A stretch of 64,000 bases of DNA from Streptomyces erythrochromogenes (GCF_036170895.1 NZ_CP108036.1:7289501-7353500); one strand, 5' to 3'. Numbered from the stretch's first letter, positions 8,297 to 16,552 are shown. Numbers and translations: made by a program. The notes: generated from the letters alone by a model not told the origin.

Positions 8297-9070
8297 GTGG
8301 AGATCATTTTGGAGTTCCCCGAGGTCCTGCGGCTGATCGAAGACCGCTCGGCCGCGTTCCGCGCCGCGATCGCGTCCGCCCCCGACCTTGACGTCCAGGT
8401 CCCGACCTGCCCGGACTGGACGTTGCGCGAACTGGCGCAGCACCTCGGCGACGGCCGCCGCCGCCAGGCCGCCATCGTCGCGGCGGGCCCGGGCGCTGAG
8501 CCCCCGGCGAGGACGGACCCCAAGGGCGCCCCGACCGCGCCCCGCGACCGCGAAGCCCTGGACGCCTGGCTCGCCGAGTCGACCGAGCTCATGCTCGACG
8601 CGATGCGCGAAGCCGGCCCGGACCGCGGCTGTTGGACCTGGTGGGGCCGCTCGCAGGCCCCGGAGACCAGCGGAGCCGTGGCCCGGCACCAGATCCAGGA
8701 GATCGCCGTCCACACCTACGACGTCCAGCTGACCCAGGGGGCCGCACAGCCGCTGCCGACGGACGTCGCGGTCGAGGGCGTCGACGAGTTCCTGACGACC
8801 GTCTCGGCGACCACCGTCCCCTGGCCGTTCAAGCCTGCGACCATCGACCTGCACGCGACCGAGGGCCGCTCCTGGCGCCTGACCCTCGACGCCGACGGCG
8901 TCCGCTGCGACGACCTCGCCGCCGGCGCGGAGCCGGGCGACTTGGCGATGCGAGGCACAGCGAGCGAACTGGTCCTCTACTTCTATGCGCGCGTCCCGCT
9001 CGACGGCCTGGAAACCATCGGCGACACCGAGCCGATGGAGCAGCTCGCAGACTGGGACCCGAACCAGTAG
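8297..9070 (+). CDS. Maleylpyruvate isomerase family mycothiol-dependent enzyme (MDMPI)
   Basis: A 257-residue protein with a GTG start. Residues 7-150 form the DinB/MDMPI helical domain: the opening RLIEDRSAAFRAAIASAPDLD, the family signature VPTCPDWTLRELAQHLGDG, and the histidine region VARHQIQEIAVHTYDVQL. A C-terminal sterol-carrier-like domain follows (SWRLTLDADGVRC, then SELVLYFYARVPLDGLETIGD). Family members use mycothiol for isomerisation or transfer reactions; the substrate here is unknown. The gene stands alone, bordered by the decay zone and a gap of about 400 bases. Confidence 0.85.
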   Translation: MEIILEFPEVLRLIEDRSAAFRAAIASAPDLDVQVPTCPDWTLRELAQHLGDGRRRQAAIVAAGPGAEPPARTDPKGAPTAPRDREALDAWLAESTELMLDAMREAGPDRGCWTWWGRSQAPETSGAVARHQIQEIAVHTYDVQLTQGAAQPLPTDVAVEGVDEFLTTVSATTVPWPFKPATIDLHATEGRSWRLTLDADGVRCDDLAAGAEPGDLAMRGTASELVLYFYARVPLDGLETIGDTEPMEQLADWDPNQ

Positions 9071-9470
9071 ACCGCGCACTTGTGACGCCTCTGTCGGTTG
9101 TGGCCCCCGAGCCCGTTCCGGTGGCCGGGCGGGCGCACCGAATGGATGGTTGATGCACCGGAATTGCGGGTCGTTCGGCCGGATCCGGGGTGCGCCCGAG
9201 ATGCCGATCGGTGGCGCGGTGACTAATATCATCCGTAGGTAACTGTGGCAACTGTGGGAATCACACCCTTGACCCGCGGTGAATACGCCAGAGCGCGAGG
9301 CGTGCGAAATATCGCACCGGCCCACAAGGTCCGTGGCCCGACGAGGCCGCGTTGACGGGGGATGCGCGCTACTCAACACACCTGTACGGCCACAGGTACA
9401 GCCGTGGACATCACTTGCTGAGGAGGAAGAACAAATTTTCGTGCCATAGCAACGAGAAGGGTTCTCAACC
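9071..9470. other. 400-base intergenic region with short repeats
   Basis: No gene is seen. It contains a 9-base tandem repeat AACTGTGGC/AACTGTGGG at 9241-9258. There is a 6-4-6 inverted repeat GTGCGA-AATA-TCGCAC at 9302-9317 and a 6-6-6 inverted repeat ACCTGT-ACGGCC-ACAGGT at 9380-9397. A purine-rich AGGAGGAAGAA lies at 9420-9430. Taken together this is probably the promoter and a structured leader of the small secreted protein downstream. Confidence 0.5.
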
Positions 9471-9695
9471 ATGCGAGCAATGAGAGTCAAGCGCCTCTTC
9501 GCGGCGTCCGCCATCGGCGTTCTGATGGCCGGCGGCGCCCTGGGAGCCGCAAGCACCGCCTCGGCGGCGACCCCCACCCAGCCCGTCTCCTACGTGAGCG
9601 GCGGCGGAGGCTGGGACCATGACAGGGGCGGCCACCACGGCTGGTACGACGATGACGACGACTACCGTGGCGGAGGCCACGGCCGCGGCTGCTGA
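9471..9695 (+). CDS. Small secreted Gly/His/Asp-rich protein
   Basis: A 74-residue precursor. It has a basic start (MRAMRVKRLF), a hydrophobic core AASAIGVLMAGGALGAA and an Ala-x-Ala cleavage region (STASAA), so the Sec signal peptide is about 33 residues. The mature part of about 41 residues is mostly Gly, His, Asp, Trp and Tyr (WDHDRGGHHGW, DDDDDYRGG, HGRGC) and ends in a single Cys. His/Asp clusters could bind metal. No known family is assigned. The gene has a long leader with inverted repeats and a strong terminator, arguing that it is real and well expressed. Confidence 0.65.
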   Translation: MRAMRVKRLFAASAIGVLMAGGALGAASTASAATPTQPVSYVSGGGGWDHDRGGHHGWYDDDDDYRGGGHGRGC

Positions 9696-9707
9696 CACCA
9701 CCGCACG

Positions 9708-9736
9708 CTGTGCGGCCCGCGCGACGGGCCGCACAG
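9708..9736 (+). terminator. Strong hairpin terminator after the small secreted protein
   Basis: A perfect 12-base-pair stem, CTGTGCGGCCCG paired with CGGGCCGCACAG, encloses a 5-base loop. It lies 13 bases after the stop codon and has no U-tract, as is usual in Streptomyces. Confidence 0.8.
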
Positions 9737-9814
9737 TGTCGTGTCCCCCCCCGCAGCCCCACCGCCGACCGCTCCCACAGGGACACCGGCGGGGGACAGT
9801 GAGACCCTGGCTGC

Positions 9815-11896
9815 ATGGCCCGTAGGGGAGACGTTCCCGAGGTCGACTGGCCCGCGCGGCCGGACACGAGCCTTGCGCTCAACCACATGGGCACGTTCGA
9901 CTGGGACCTCGACAGCGGGCGGATGCACCTGGATCCCACCGCCCTCGAGGTCCTCGACCTGCGCCCGGACGAGTACAGCGGCACGCCCGCCGGGCTCCGC
10001 GCGCGCATCGGCCCCGCCGAGGAGGCCCGGCTCGACTCCCGGGTAGCCCAGGCGATCAAGGACGGCCGCAGCCACTACGGGGCCTACGTCCGCAGCCGCC
10101 GCCGCGACGGGTCACCGGCCTGGACCCACATCCAGGGGCACATCCTGCGGGACCCGGGCGGCCGCCCGTACCGCGTCATCGGCATCCTCCGCGACGCCGC
10201 CCACGACCCGGGAGATCCCGGAGCCGCCGGGGAACGGGACGAGGGGCGCCGCCGGATGACCGGCGTCGTCGAACGGACCACCGCCATCCTCGCCCACGCC
10301 CGCACCGTCAACGACGTGACCGACATCCTCAAGGACCCGCAGGCCCTCGGCCACCTCGGCGCGGTCAGCGTGATGCTGGGCGTCGTCGACGGCGTCCGCA
10401 TCCACCTCGTCGCGGAGGGCCAGCTCGGCACGTACGTACCCGAGATCGAGTACACCCGGATCGATGCGCGGTTCCCGATGAGCGTCGCCGTACGCACCAT
10501 GCAGCCGGTCTTCATCGTCTCCCGCCAGGAGTTCCAGGACTCCTACCCGGAACTGTGGCCCTACATCGAGCCGCTGTCCGTCCACAGCGGGGTCTACCTG
10601 CCGCTGATCGCCCAGGGCCGGCCCGTCGGTGCCCTGGGGCTGCTCTACAAACGCGAGGGCGACTTCACCGCCGAGGAACGCAACCTCCTGATGGCGCTCG
10701 GCAGCGGCGTCGCCCAGAGCCTCCAGCGCGCCATCCTCTTCGAGCAGGAGCACGACCTCGCCGAGGGGCTCCAGCGGGCCATGCTGCCGCGCCGGATCCC
10801 CGAAGTGCCGGGCGCGCTGATCGCCGTGCGGTACCGCTCCGCCCGGATGGGGCGGGACATCGGCGGCGACTGGTACGACGTGGTCCCGCTCGGCGGCGGC
10901 CGGGTCGGCGTGATGATCGGCGACGTCGAAGGGCACGATACGGACGCGGCCGCCGTAATGGGGCAGTTGCGCATCGTGATGCGCGCGTACGTGGTCGAGG
11001 GGCACACGCCCGGCGCGGCAATGGCCCGGGCCTCCGCCTTCCTGCGCGAACTGGAGACGGAACGCTTCGCCACCTGCACATACGCCGAGATCGACCTCAC
11101 CAGTGGAACGCTCCAGATGGTCCGCGCCGGCCACCTCGACCCGGTCGTGCGGCGCGGTGACGGCAGCTGCCACCGGATCCGGGTGGCGGGCGGCCTGCCG
11201 CTCGGGCTGCCGCCCCGCGAGCCTTCCGCGGCCACCGGCTCCGGCTACCCCGTCACCAGCCTGGAACTGCACCCCGGAGACACCCTGGTGCTGTGCACGG
11301 ACGGCCTGATCGAACGCCCCGGAGCGGACCCCGACACCGGTATGCGCGAACTGATGGCGGCGGTCCACAGCGGACCCGCGGACGTCGAGGAACTCGCCGA
11401 CGTGCTGTGCGACCTGGTCGGGGACTCGGGCGGCGGGGACGACATGGCCCTGCTCGTCCTGCGCCGCCGCGGTACGCCCACCGGGCGCGGCGGCGGGCCG
11501 CTGCGCCAGCGCCTGGACCCGGGGGACGCCGGGGCCCCGGCCCTGGCCCGGCACCTCATCCGGGCGGCGGTGTCCGCCTGGGGCGCGCGGGACCGGGCGG
11601 ACGAGATCGAGCTGGCGGCGGACGAGCTGATGACGAATGCCCTGGTCCACACGGACGGCGGCGGCCACATCAGCATGCGGATCACCCCGCAGGGCCGGAT
11701 CCGGGTCGAGGTCGAGGACTCCAGCAGCGCCCTCCCGCGTCGGCGCGAGGCGGACGACTGGGCGGTTTCGGGGCGCGGCCTGATGCTGGTGGAGCAGCTC
11801 GCGGACGCGTGGGGCGTGGAGCCTCGGGGCGGCGGCAAGTGCGTGTGGTGCGAGTTCGCCGTGAACGCCCCGCAGGGCACCGACGAGCTGACCTAG
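9815..11896 (+). CDS. PAS-GAF-PP2C(SpoIIE)-HATPase signalling phosphatase
   Basis: A 693-residue multidomain regulator. The domains are PAS (about 20-125; MGTFDWDLDSGRMHLDPTAL), GAF (about 150-310; SVHSGVYLPLIAQGRPVGAL), PP2C/SpoIIE (about 330-550; IGGDWYDVVPLGGGRVGVMI and the late GGGDDMALLVL) and an RsbW-like HATPase (about 565-690; ELAADELMTNALVHTDGGG). The PP2C part would dephosphorylate an anti-sigma antagonist, and the kinase-like part could phosphorylate or bind one, so one protein may set a partner-switching balance. No sigma factor or antagonist gene lies nearby. It is one of three SpoIIE-type proteins in the window. Confidence 0.9.
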   Translation: MARRGDVPEVDWPARPDTSLALNHMGTFDWDLDSGRMHLDPTALEVLDLRPDEYSGTPAGLRARIGPAEEARLDSRVAQAIKDGRSHYGAYVRSRRRDGSPAWTHIQGHILRDPGGRPYRVIGILRDAAHDPGDPGAAGERDEGRRRMTGVVERTTAILAHARTVNDVTDILKDPQALGHLGAVSVMLGVVDGVRIHLVAEGQLGTYVPEIEYTRIDARFPMSVAVRTMQPVFIVSRQEFQDSYPELWPYIEPLSVHSGVYLPLIAQGRPVGALGLLYKREGDFTAEERNLLMALGSGVAQSLQRAILFEQEHDLAEGLQRAMLPRRIPEVPGALIAVRYRSARMGRDIGGDWYDVVPLGGGRVGVMIGDVEGHDTDAAAVMGQLRIVMRAYVVEGHTPGAAMARASAFLRELETERFATCTYAEIDLTSGTLQMVRAGHLDPVVRRGDGSCHRIRVAGGLPLGLPPREPSAATGSGYPVTSLELHPGDTLVLCTDGLIERPGADPDTGMRELMAAVHSGPADVEELADVLCDLVGDSGGGDDMALLVLRRRGTPTGRGGGPLRQRLDPGDAGAPALARHLIRAAVSAWGARDRADEIELAADELMTNALVHTDGGGHISMRITPQGRIRVEVEDSSSALPRRREADDWAVSGRGLMLVEQLADAWGVEPRGGGKCVWCEFAVNAPQGTDELT

Positions 11897-12288
11897 AATG
11901 GGCCACGCCTGCATGATGACGGTCTGTCGGCTGAGCGGGTCGAGCGGCTTGGGCACGTCCTCGCCGTTGGAGGCGGCGACGAGGTACGGCCCCGGATCGA
12001 CGACGACCGGATCGCCCCGGCGCGGACCAGAGCGCTGACGAGGGCGTCGAGCCAGGCCTGCATCTGCGCCCACGACCCGTCCCGGCCCCGCGGCCCCGCC
12101 CGTCCTCGTCGTTCCGGAAATCGCGGCCGACCCGCAGGATGCGCACCCGGTGTCCCGGTCCGCCCCACCCGGTGGCGCCGGGGGAGTCCGTCTCCGGGAA
12201 GGGCCCGACGAGCATCTCGTCGATCAGCGCGAGGTACCCGTGGGAGTCCGGTGCCGCGGCCGCCCTCCAGGGGCTCGGTGGGGGTCAC
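11890..12288 (-). pseudogene. Decayed gene of unknown family, coding signal split over three frames
   Basis: On the minus strand a GTG at 12286-12288 begins MTPTEPLE. One surplus base shifts the frame to DSHGYLALIDEMLVGPF and on to HRVRILRVGRDFRNDED. A second shift leads to GSWAQMQAWLDALVSAL, and a third to GDPVVVDPGPYLVAASNGED and PKPLDPLSRQTVIMQAWPIL. Each piece is protein-like and together they give one plausible protein of about 130 residues. At least three indels are needed, so it is non-functional as given. No stop is found in the last frame before the adjacent phosphatase gene. The family is not recognised. Confidence 0.6.
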
Positions 12289-12341
12289 GGCCGCAGGCTA
12301 CGGGGGACGCCGCCGACACCGCCGCCCACCCCGGAAGGGGC

Positions 12342-14309
12342 CTACAGGCGTACCAGCGTGACCTCGGTGGCCTTCACGCTCGTCCACACCGCGGAGCCGT
12401 CGGCCAGGCCCAGTTCGGCCGCCGCGTCCGGGGTGATCTCGGCGACCAGGTCGGGCGCCTCGGGCGACGCGATCAGCACGCGCAGCCGGCTGCCCACCGC
12501 GGTGATCTCCCGTACGGTGCCCGGCCACACGTTGCGGGGGCTGCCGCCCGGGCGGTCCCGGTGCACCGACACCGCCTCCGGGGCGATGATCGCCAGGGCC
12601 TCGGCCCCCTCGGGCAGGGCCTCGGCGACCACCAGGCGGCCGCCCGCCGCGAGGGCGAGGCCGTCCGCCGAGGCGATGCCCGGCCAGGCGTTGCGCCCGA
12701 GCATGCGGGCCACCCACGGGGACCGCGGGTGCCGGGACACCTCGGCGGGCGGCGCGTCCTGGAGGGCCCGGCCGTCGGCCAGTACGAGGACCCGGTCGGC
12801 CAGCGACACCGCCTCGACGGGGTCGTGGGTCACGATGAGGCAGACCCCGCCGAAGCCGGCCAGGTGCGTGCGCAGGGTGTGCCGGACGTGGGCCCGCGTG
12901 GTCTGGTCGAGGGCCGCGAGCGGCTCGTCCAGCAGCAGCAGCCGCGGGCGGGCGGCCAGGGCCCGGGCGAGGGCGACCCGCTGGGCCTGGCCGCCGGAGA
13001 GCTGGGACGGCTTGCGGTGCGCGAGGTGGCCGACGCCCAGCCGGTCCAGCCAGGCCCGCGCCTCGCGGCGGGCGTCGGCGCGCGGCACCCCGCGGGCGCG
13101 CAGCCCGTACGCGGTGTTCGCCAGGGCGCTCAGGTGCGGGAACAGCGCCCCCTCCTGCGGGACCCAGGCCACCTGCCGCTTGTGCGGCGGCAGGGCGGTG
13201 ACGTCGGCGTCGCCGAGCCGGAGGTCGGCGTGGGCCCGCGGGGTCAGGCCGAGCAGGGCGCGCAGCAGGGTGGTCTTGCCGGCGCCGTTCTCGCCGACGA
13301 CGGCGATGGTGGTGCCCGGTTCGGCCTCCAGGGTGAGGCGGTTGAAGCCGGTGACGGTGGCGTGCAGGGGCCAGTGTTCCGGCTCCGCGTCGTGCGCCGC
13401 GGACTCCGGTGGCGGCCCGGCGCCGGCCGCGCCGGGATCCTCGACGGGCCCGGGGACGGGGGAGGGCGCCTCTTCCGTTGCCGGCTGCGGAGCCGTGACC
13501 GCCCCGCGGTCGACCGGGGTGCCCGTCCAGCGGCCGCGCAGTGCGATCAGTACGGCCATGGCGATCGCCAGGAGCAGCAGCGAGACCGAGGTCGCGGCCT
13601 CGGGCCGGTCCTGGAGCAGCAGGTACACCTGGAGCGGCAGGGTCTGGGTGGTGCCGGGCAGGTTCCCGGCGAAGGTGATGGTCGCGCCGAACTCGCCCAG
13701 TGCGCGGGCCCAGGTGAGGGCGGCGCCCGCGACCAGACCGGGCGCCACCATCGGCAGGGTCACCGTGAAGAAGACGCGGACCGGCGACGCGCCGAGCGAG
13801 GCCGCGGTCTCCTCGTAGCTCTGCTTGAGGCCGCCGAGGGCGCCCTCCAGGCTGATGACCAGGAACGGCATGGCGACGAAGGTCGCCGCGACGACGGCAC
13901 CCGAGGTGTGGAAGGGCAGGGTGATCCCGAAGGAGTCCTCCAGCCAGGGCCCGAGCAGTCCGCGCCGGCCGAAGCCGAGGAGCAGGGCGACACCGCCCAC
14001 GGTCGGCGGCAGCACCATGGGGAGCAGGACCAGCGAGCGGACCAGGGCCTTGCCCTTGAACCTCACCCGGGCCAGCAGCCAGGCCAGCGGCACGCCGAGG
14101 ACGAGCGAGAGGCCCAGCGCCCACAGGGACACCACGAGCGAGAGCTTCAGGGCCTCGACCACGCCCGGGCTGCCGAGGTGTTCTCCGAGGTCGCCCCACG
14201 GAGTGCGGACGAGGACCCCGATCAGCGGCATCAGCAGGAACGCGACGGCGAGCAGCGCGGGGAGCGCCAGGGCAACCGGGGGCCGGGTGCGGGTACGGAG
14301 TCTACTCAC
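12342..14309 (-). CDS. modBC: Molybdate ABC transporter, fused permease-ATPase (ModBC)
   Basis: A single 655-residue polypeptide. Residues about 10-265 are a binding-protein-dependent permease with five or six spans, including the family loop EETAASLGASPVRVFFTVTLP. Then come a Pro/Ala linker (about 270-310), an ABC ATPase (Walker A 339-346 GENGAGKT, signature LSGGQ 437-441, Walker B LLLLDEP) and a C-terminal TOBE/Mop molybdate-sensing domain (about 580-650). The GTG at 14307-14309 is chosen because GGAAG sits eight bases upstream; a longer frame runs into repeats. It imports molybdate with modA and lies 251 bases downstream of it, with a hairpin between. Confidence 0.9.
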   Translation of the reverse strand: MSRLRTRTRPPVALALPALLAVAFLLMPLIGVLVRTPWGDLGEHLGSPGVVEALKLSLVVSLWALGLSLVLGVPLAWLLARVRFKGKALVRSLVLLPMVLPPTVGGVALLLGFGRRGLLGPWLEDSFGITLPFHTSGAVVAATFVAMPFLVISLEGALGGLKQSYEETAASLGASPVRVFFTVTLPMVAPGLVAGAALTWARALGEFGATITFAGNLPGTTQTLPLQVYLLLQDRPEAATSVSLLLLAIAMAVLIALRGRWTGTPVDRGAVTAPQPATEEAPSPVPGPVEDPGAAGAGPPPESAAHDAEPEHWPLHATVTGFNRLTLEAEPGTTIAVVGENGAGKTTLLRALLGLTPRAHADLRLGDADVTALPPHKRQVAWVPQEGALFPHLSALANTAYGLRARGVPRADARREARAWLDRLGVGHLAHRKPSQLSGGQAQRVALARALAARPRLLLLDEPLAALDQTTRAHVRHTLRTHLAGFGGVCLIVTHDPVEAVSLADRVLVLADGRALQDAPPAEVSRHPRSPWVARMLGRNAWPGIASADGLALAAGGRLVVAEALPEGAEALAIIAPEAVSVHRDRPGGSPRNVWPGTVREITAVGSRLRVLIASPEAPDLVAEITPDAAAELGLADGSAVWTSVKATEVTLVRL

Positions 14310-14342
14310 GGGACTTCCTGGCTGGGGCCGGCATGGCCGGGC

Positions 14343-14414
14343 GGGTCGGGGCGTTGCCGGGTCGGGGCGTTGCCGGGCCGGGTGGCCGGGTGGCCGGGTG
14401 GCCGGGTGGCGGGG
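14343..14414. repeat. Tandem repeats between modA and modBC
   Basis: Two exact copies of the 16-mer GGGTCGGGGCGTTGCC (14343-14358 and 14359-14374) are followed by an 8-base unit TGGCCGGG repeated from 14383 (three exact copies and one variant). This fills much of the space between the hairpin and the modBC start. Confidence 0.85.
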
Positions 14415-14500
14415 CGGAGCTGTCGGGCAGGGCAGGGGGCGCAAGGGGGAAGCGTATGCGGGGGCGGCCGGCGTACGCGGGTGCGCGCGGGCACGCCGAA

Positions 14501-14533
14501 GGGGCTGTCTGTCCCCCCGGACCGGACAGCCCC
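14501..14533 (-). terminator. Hairpin between modA and modBC
   Basis: GGGGCTGTC at 14501-14509 pairs with GACAGCCCC at 14525-14533, and an inner GTCC/GGAC stem extends it. It begins 28 bases after the modA stop. It may end most modA transcripts or protect the modA message, allowing more binding protein than transporter. Confidence 0.65.
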
Positions 14534-14560
14534 CGGCTCACCTACGGGGAGCGGCGCGGC

Positions 14561-15376
14561 CTACGGCTGCTGGAAGCCCGCGTCCTGGAGGATCTTCTGC
14601 GCCTCGGGGGTGCTCAGCCATGCCACGAACGCGGCCGCGGCCCCGGCGTTCTTGGACTGCTTCAGCGTGGCGGCCGGGTAGGAGGCCACGGCGTTCTGGT
14701 CGTCGGGGATCTCCACGGTGACGACCTTGTCGCCCGACTTGGCGGAGTCCGTCTTGTAGACGAGGCCGGCGTCCGCCTCACCCAGCTCGACCTTGCTCAG
14801 GACGGCGCGGACGTTGGGCTCCTGGGAGACCGGCTTCACCTCGACCTTCTGGGCGTCGAGGATCTGCTTGCTGTAGCGGCCGACGGGCACCTCGGGCGCG
14901 GCGAGCACGACCTTGACCTTGGTGTCGGCGAGGTCCTTGAGGTCTTCGATCTTGAACGGGTTGCCCTTGCCGGCCGCGATGACCAGGCGGTTCTTCGCGA
15001 TGATCTTGGCCTCGCCGGTCTCGGCCTTCAGCCCGTCCATGGTCTTGGTGTCGGCGGTGACCAGCGCGTCGGCCGGGGCGCCCTGCTTGACCTGGGCCGC
15101 GAGCTCCTGCGAACCGGCGAAGGAGAAGGTGACCTTCGTGCCGGGGTGGGACTTCTGGTATGCCTCGCCCGCGGTCTTGAAGACGTCGGTGAGGGAGGAG
15201 GCGGCCAGGACGGTGAGGTTCGCCTGCGGCGCGGCGGACGCCGAAGGCGCCGCCGAGCCGGTGCCGGAGGCGGCGGGCTTGTCGTCGCCGCTGCCGCAGG
15301 CGGTCAGCCCGGCGAACAGGGCGGCGGACAGGGCGGCAGCGGCGACGGTACGGCGGCGGGTCAGGGTCGGGGACAT
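14561..15376 (-). CDS. modA: Molybdate-binding lipoprotein ModA
   Basis: A 271-residue precursor. The lipoprotein signal peptide (RRRTVAAAALSAALFAGLTAC) has a lipobox LTAC with Cys27, followed by a Gly/Ser/Ala linker. The type 2 periplasmic-binding fold then starts LTVLAASSLTDVFKTAGEAY, which is the ModA/WtpA oxyanion signature. Other family segments are FSFAGSQELAAQVKQGAPAD, NRLVIAAGKGNPFKIEDL and DAGLVYKTDSAK. It captures molybdate or tungstate outside the membrane for the ModBC permease encoded next. Expression may be controlled by the HTH-Mop protein encoded just upstream. Confidence 0.95.
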   Translation of the reverse strand: MSPTLTRRRTVAAAALSAALFAGLTACGSGDDKPAASGTGSAAPSASAAPQANLTVLAASSLTDVFKTAGEAYQKSHPGTKVTFSFAGSQELAAQVKQGAPADALVTADTKTMDGLKAETGEAKIIAKNRLVIAAGKGNPFKIEDLKDLADTKVKVVLAAPEVPVGRYSKQILDAQKVEVKPVSQEPNVRAVLSKVELGEADAGLVYKTDSAKSGDKVVTVEIPDDQNAVASYPAATLKQSKNAGAAAAFVAWLSTPEAQKILQDAGFQQP

Positions 15377-15473
15377 GAGCCCGGGCTCCTCGGTCGGGTC
15401 GGCGGCCGGCCGGGTGCCGGATCCGCGCGGTGGTGACCCGCGCCGGTGACGGGCGGAGCGGGTGGGGACGGTT

Positions 15474-15525
15474 CGGTGGTGCTGAGCGGTGGTGCCGGGC
15501 GGTGGTGCCGAGCGGTGGTGCGGGG
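15474..15525. repeat. 13-base tandem repeat x4 upstream of modA
   Basis: Four consecutive copies of a 13-mer, CGGTGGTGCCGAG and close variants, start at 15474, 15487, 15500 and 15513. They lie about 100-150 bases before the modA start, so they are in the modA leader or promoter region. The rest of 15377-15592 shows no gene. Confidence 0.85.
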
Positions 15526-15592
15526 GGCCGCGGGCGGGTCGGGAGCAACCGCGGGCGGCGCGCGGCGGCGCGCGGCGGCGGCGCCCGTGGGT

Positions 15593-15988
15593 TCAGGCGC
15601 GGTCGATGTGCACGCTCGTGCACTTCACGCGGGCGGTGGCCCGCGTGCCGACCTCCAGCCCGAGCTCTTCGACGGCCTCGCGGGTGAGCAGGCAGACCAG
15701 GCGGTGGGGACCCGCCTGGATGTCGACCCGGGCGGAGACGTCGCCGAGCCTGACGGCCGTGACGATGCCCGGAAAGGCGTTGCGCGCCGAGGTGTACGGC
15801 TCTCCGTCCTCGGTGTGGGCGCCCTGGCCCACCTCCACGGAGAAGGCGGCCAGATCGCGGCCGTTGATCAGCCGCCGGCCGACCTCGTCGCGATGGGTCA
15901 CGACCCGGCCGGCGTCGGCCCAGCGCCGCGCGGTGTCCGGGCTGACGCCCAGCAGTCGCGCAGCCTGTCCGATGGTGTAGGACTGCAT
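15593..15988 (-). CDS. HTH-Mop (TOBE) molybdate-responsive regulator candidate
   Basis: A 131-residue protein. Residues 1-55 form a MerR/excisionase-like helix-turn-helix (YTIGQAARLLGVSPDTARRWADAGRV). Residues about 60-131 form a Mop/TOBE domain (SARNAFPGIVTAVRLGDVSARVDIQAGPH, GTRATARVKCTSVHI), which in other proteins binds molybdate. The layout is a compact analogue of ModE, and the gene lies directly upstream of modA on the same strand. I infer that it represses or tunes modA-modBC in response to molybdate. The ATG at 15986-15988 is supported by a promoter seven bases upstream, which makes the transcript probably leaderless. Confidence 0.85.
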   Translation of the reverse strand: MQSYTIGQAARLLGVSPDTARRWADAGRVVTHRDEVGRRLINGRDLAAFSVEVGQGAHTEDGEPYTSARNAFPGIVTAVRLGDVSARVDIQAGPHRLVCLLTREAVEELGLEVGTRATARVKCTSVHIDRA

Positions 15989-15995
15989 GTGCGAC

Positions 15996-16025
15996 AAGGT
16001 AGGGGCACCTGTGGCGCATTTGCAA
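15996..16025 (-). promoter_or_regulatory. Promoter of HTH-Mop gene (probable leaderless transcript)
   Basis: On the minus strand a -35-like TTGCAA (16020-16025) and a -10-like TACCTT (15996-16001) are 18 bases apart. Only seven bases separate the -10 from the ATG, so transcription should start at or next to the start codon. Confidence 0.55.
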
Positions 16026-16128
16026 TTCTCTTGGGGAGATCGCCATGGTAGGTGCCAGGGGCATTGGTGCATCTGCCAAAGGACGGGGAAAGTCGTTCCG
16101 TCCCGAGGGGCCCGGATCGCCACGGCAC

Positions 16129-16134
16129 TAGAGT
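16129..16134 (+). promoter_or_regulatory. -10 element TAGAGT, probable leaderless start of the S4 gene
   Basis: TAGAGT ends six bases before the ATG at 16141 and there is no Shine-Dalgarno sequence. This suits leaderless transcription, which is common in Streptomyces. No convincing -35 was found. Confidence 0.45.
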
Positions 16135-16140
16135 CGGGGC

Positions 16141-16530
16141 ATGGCAGATGAGGTATCGGGGACGGAAGCGGGCACGGTGCGGGTCGACGCGTGGATCTGG
16201 TCCGTGCGTCTGACCAAGACCCGTTCGATCGCGGCGACGGCCTGCCGGGCGGGCCATGTGAAGGTCAACGGGGAGCGCGCCAAGCCGGCGCAGGCGATCC
16301 GCGCGGGCGACGAGGTACGGCTCTTCCACGCGGGGCGCGAGCGGATCGTCGTCGTCAAGCGGCCCGTGTCCAAGCGGGTGGGCGCGCCCGTCGCCGCCGA
16401 GTGCCTGATCGACAAGAGCCCGCCGCCGCCGACCCCCGTGGAGGCCGCTATCGTCGGCATCCGCGACCGGGGCACGGGCCGCCCCACCAAGCGCGACCGG
16501 CGCGAGATCCAGTCCCTGCGCGGACGCTGA
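16141..16530 (+). CDS. S4-domain RNA-binding protein (Hsp15-like)
   Basis: A 129-residue basic protein. Residues 12-75 are an S4 RNA-binding domain: RVDAWIWSVRLTKTRSIAATACRAGHVKVNGERAKPAQAIRAGDEV, given here only as the segment beginning RVDAWIW and ending AGDEVR. The C-terminal tail is Lys/Arg-rich (RPTKRDRREIQSLRGR). The single S4 domain and basic tail match Hsp15/RqcH-partner-type proteins that bind 23S rRNA or stalled 50S subunits. The gene converges on dhaM across a strong shared terminator. Confidence 0.85.
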   Translation: MADEVSGTEAGTVRVDAWIWSVRLTKTRSIAATACRAGHVKVNGERAKPAQAIRAGDEVRLFHAGRERIVVVKRPVSKRVGAPVAAECLIDKSPPPPTPVEAAIVGIRDRGTGRPTKRDRREIQSLRGR

Positions 16531-16552
16531 CGCCGCTCCCGGCAGGCCGGGA

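Noticed and set aside
9301..9470. Leader considered as a ydaO/c-di-AMP or other known riboswitch
   Set aside because: The short inverted repeats do not match conserved core sequences that I can recall, so no class was assigned.
12150..14681. Very long plus-strand open frame (843 codons) opposite modBC
   Set aside because: It is antisense to a gene with clear ABC transporter motifs. Its composition is Arg/Gly/Gln-rich without domains, which is the usual shadow of GC-rich third positions.
15474..15525. 13-base repeats considered as iterons of a replication origin
   Set aside because: There is no replication protein, DnaA-box cluster or AT-rich region nearby; the location is a gene leader.
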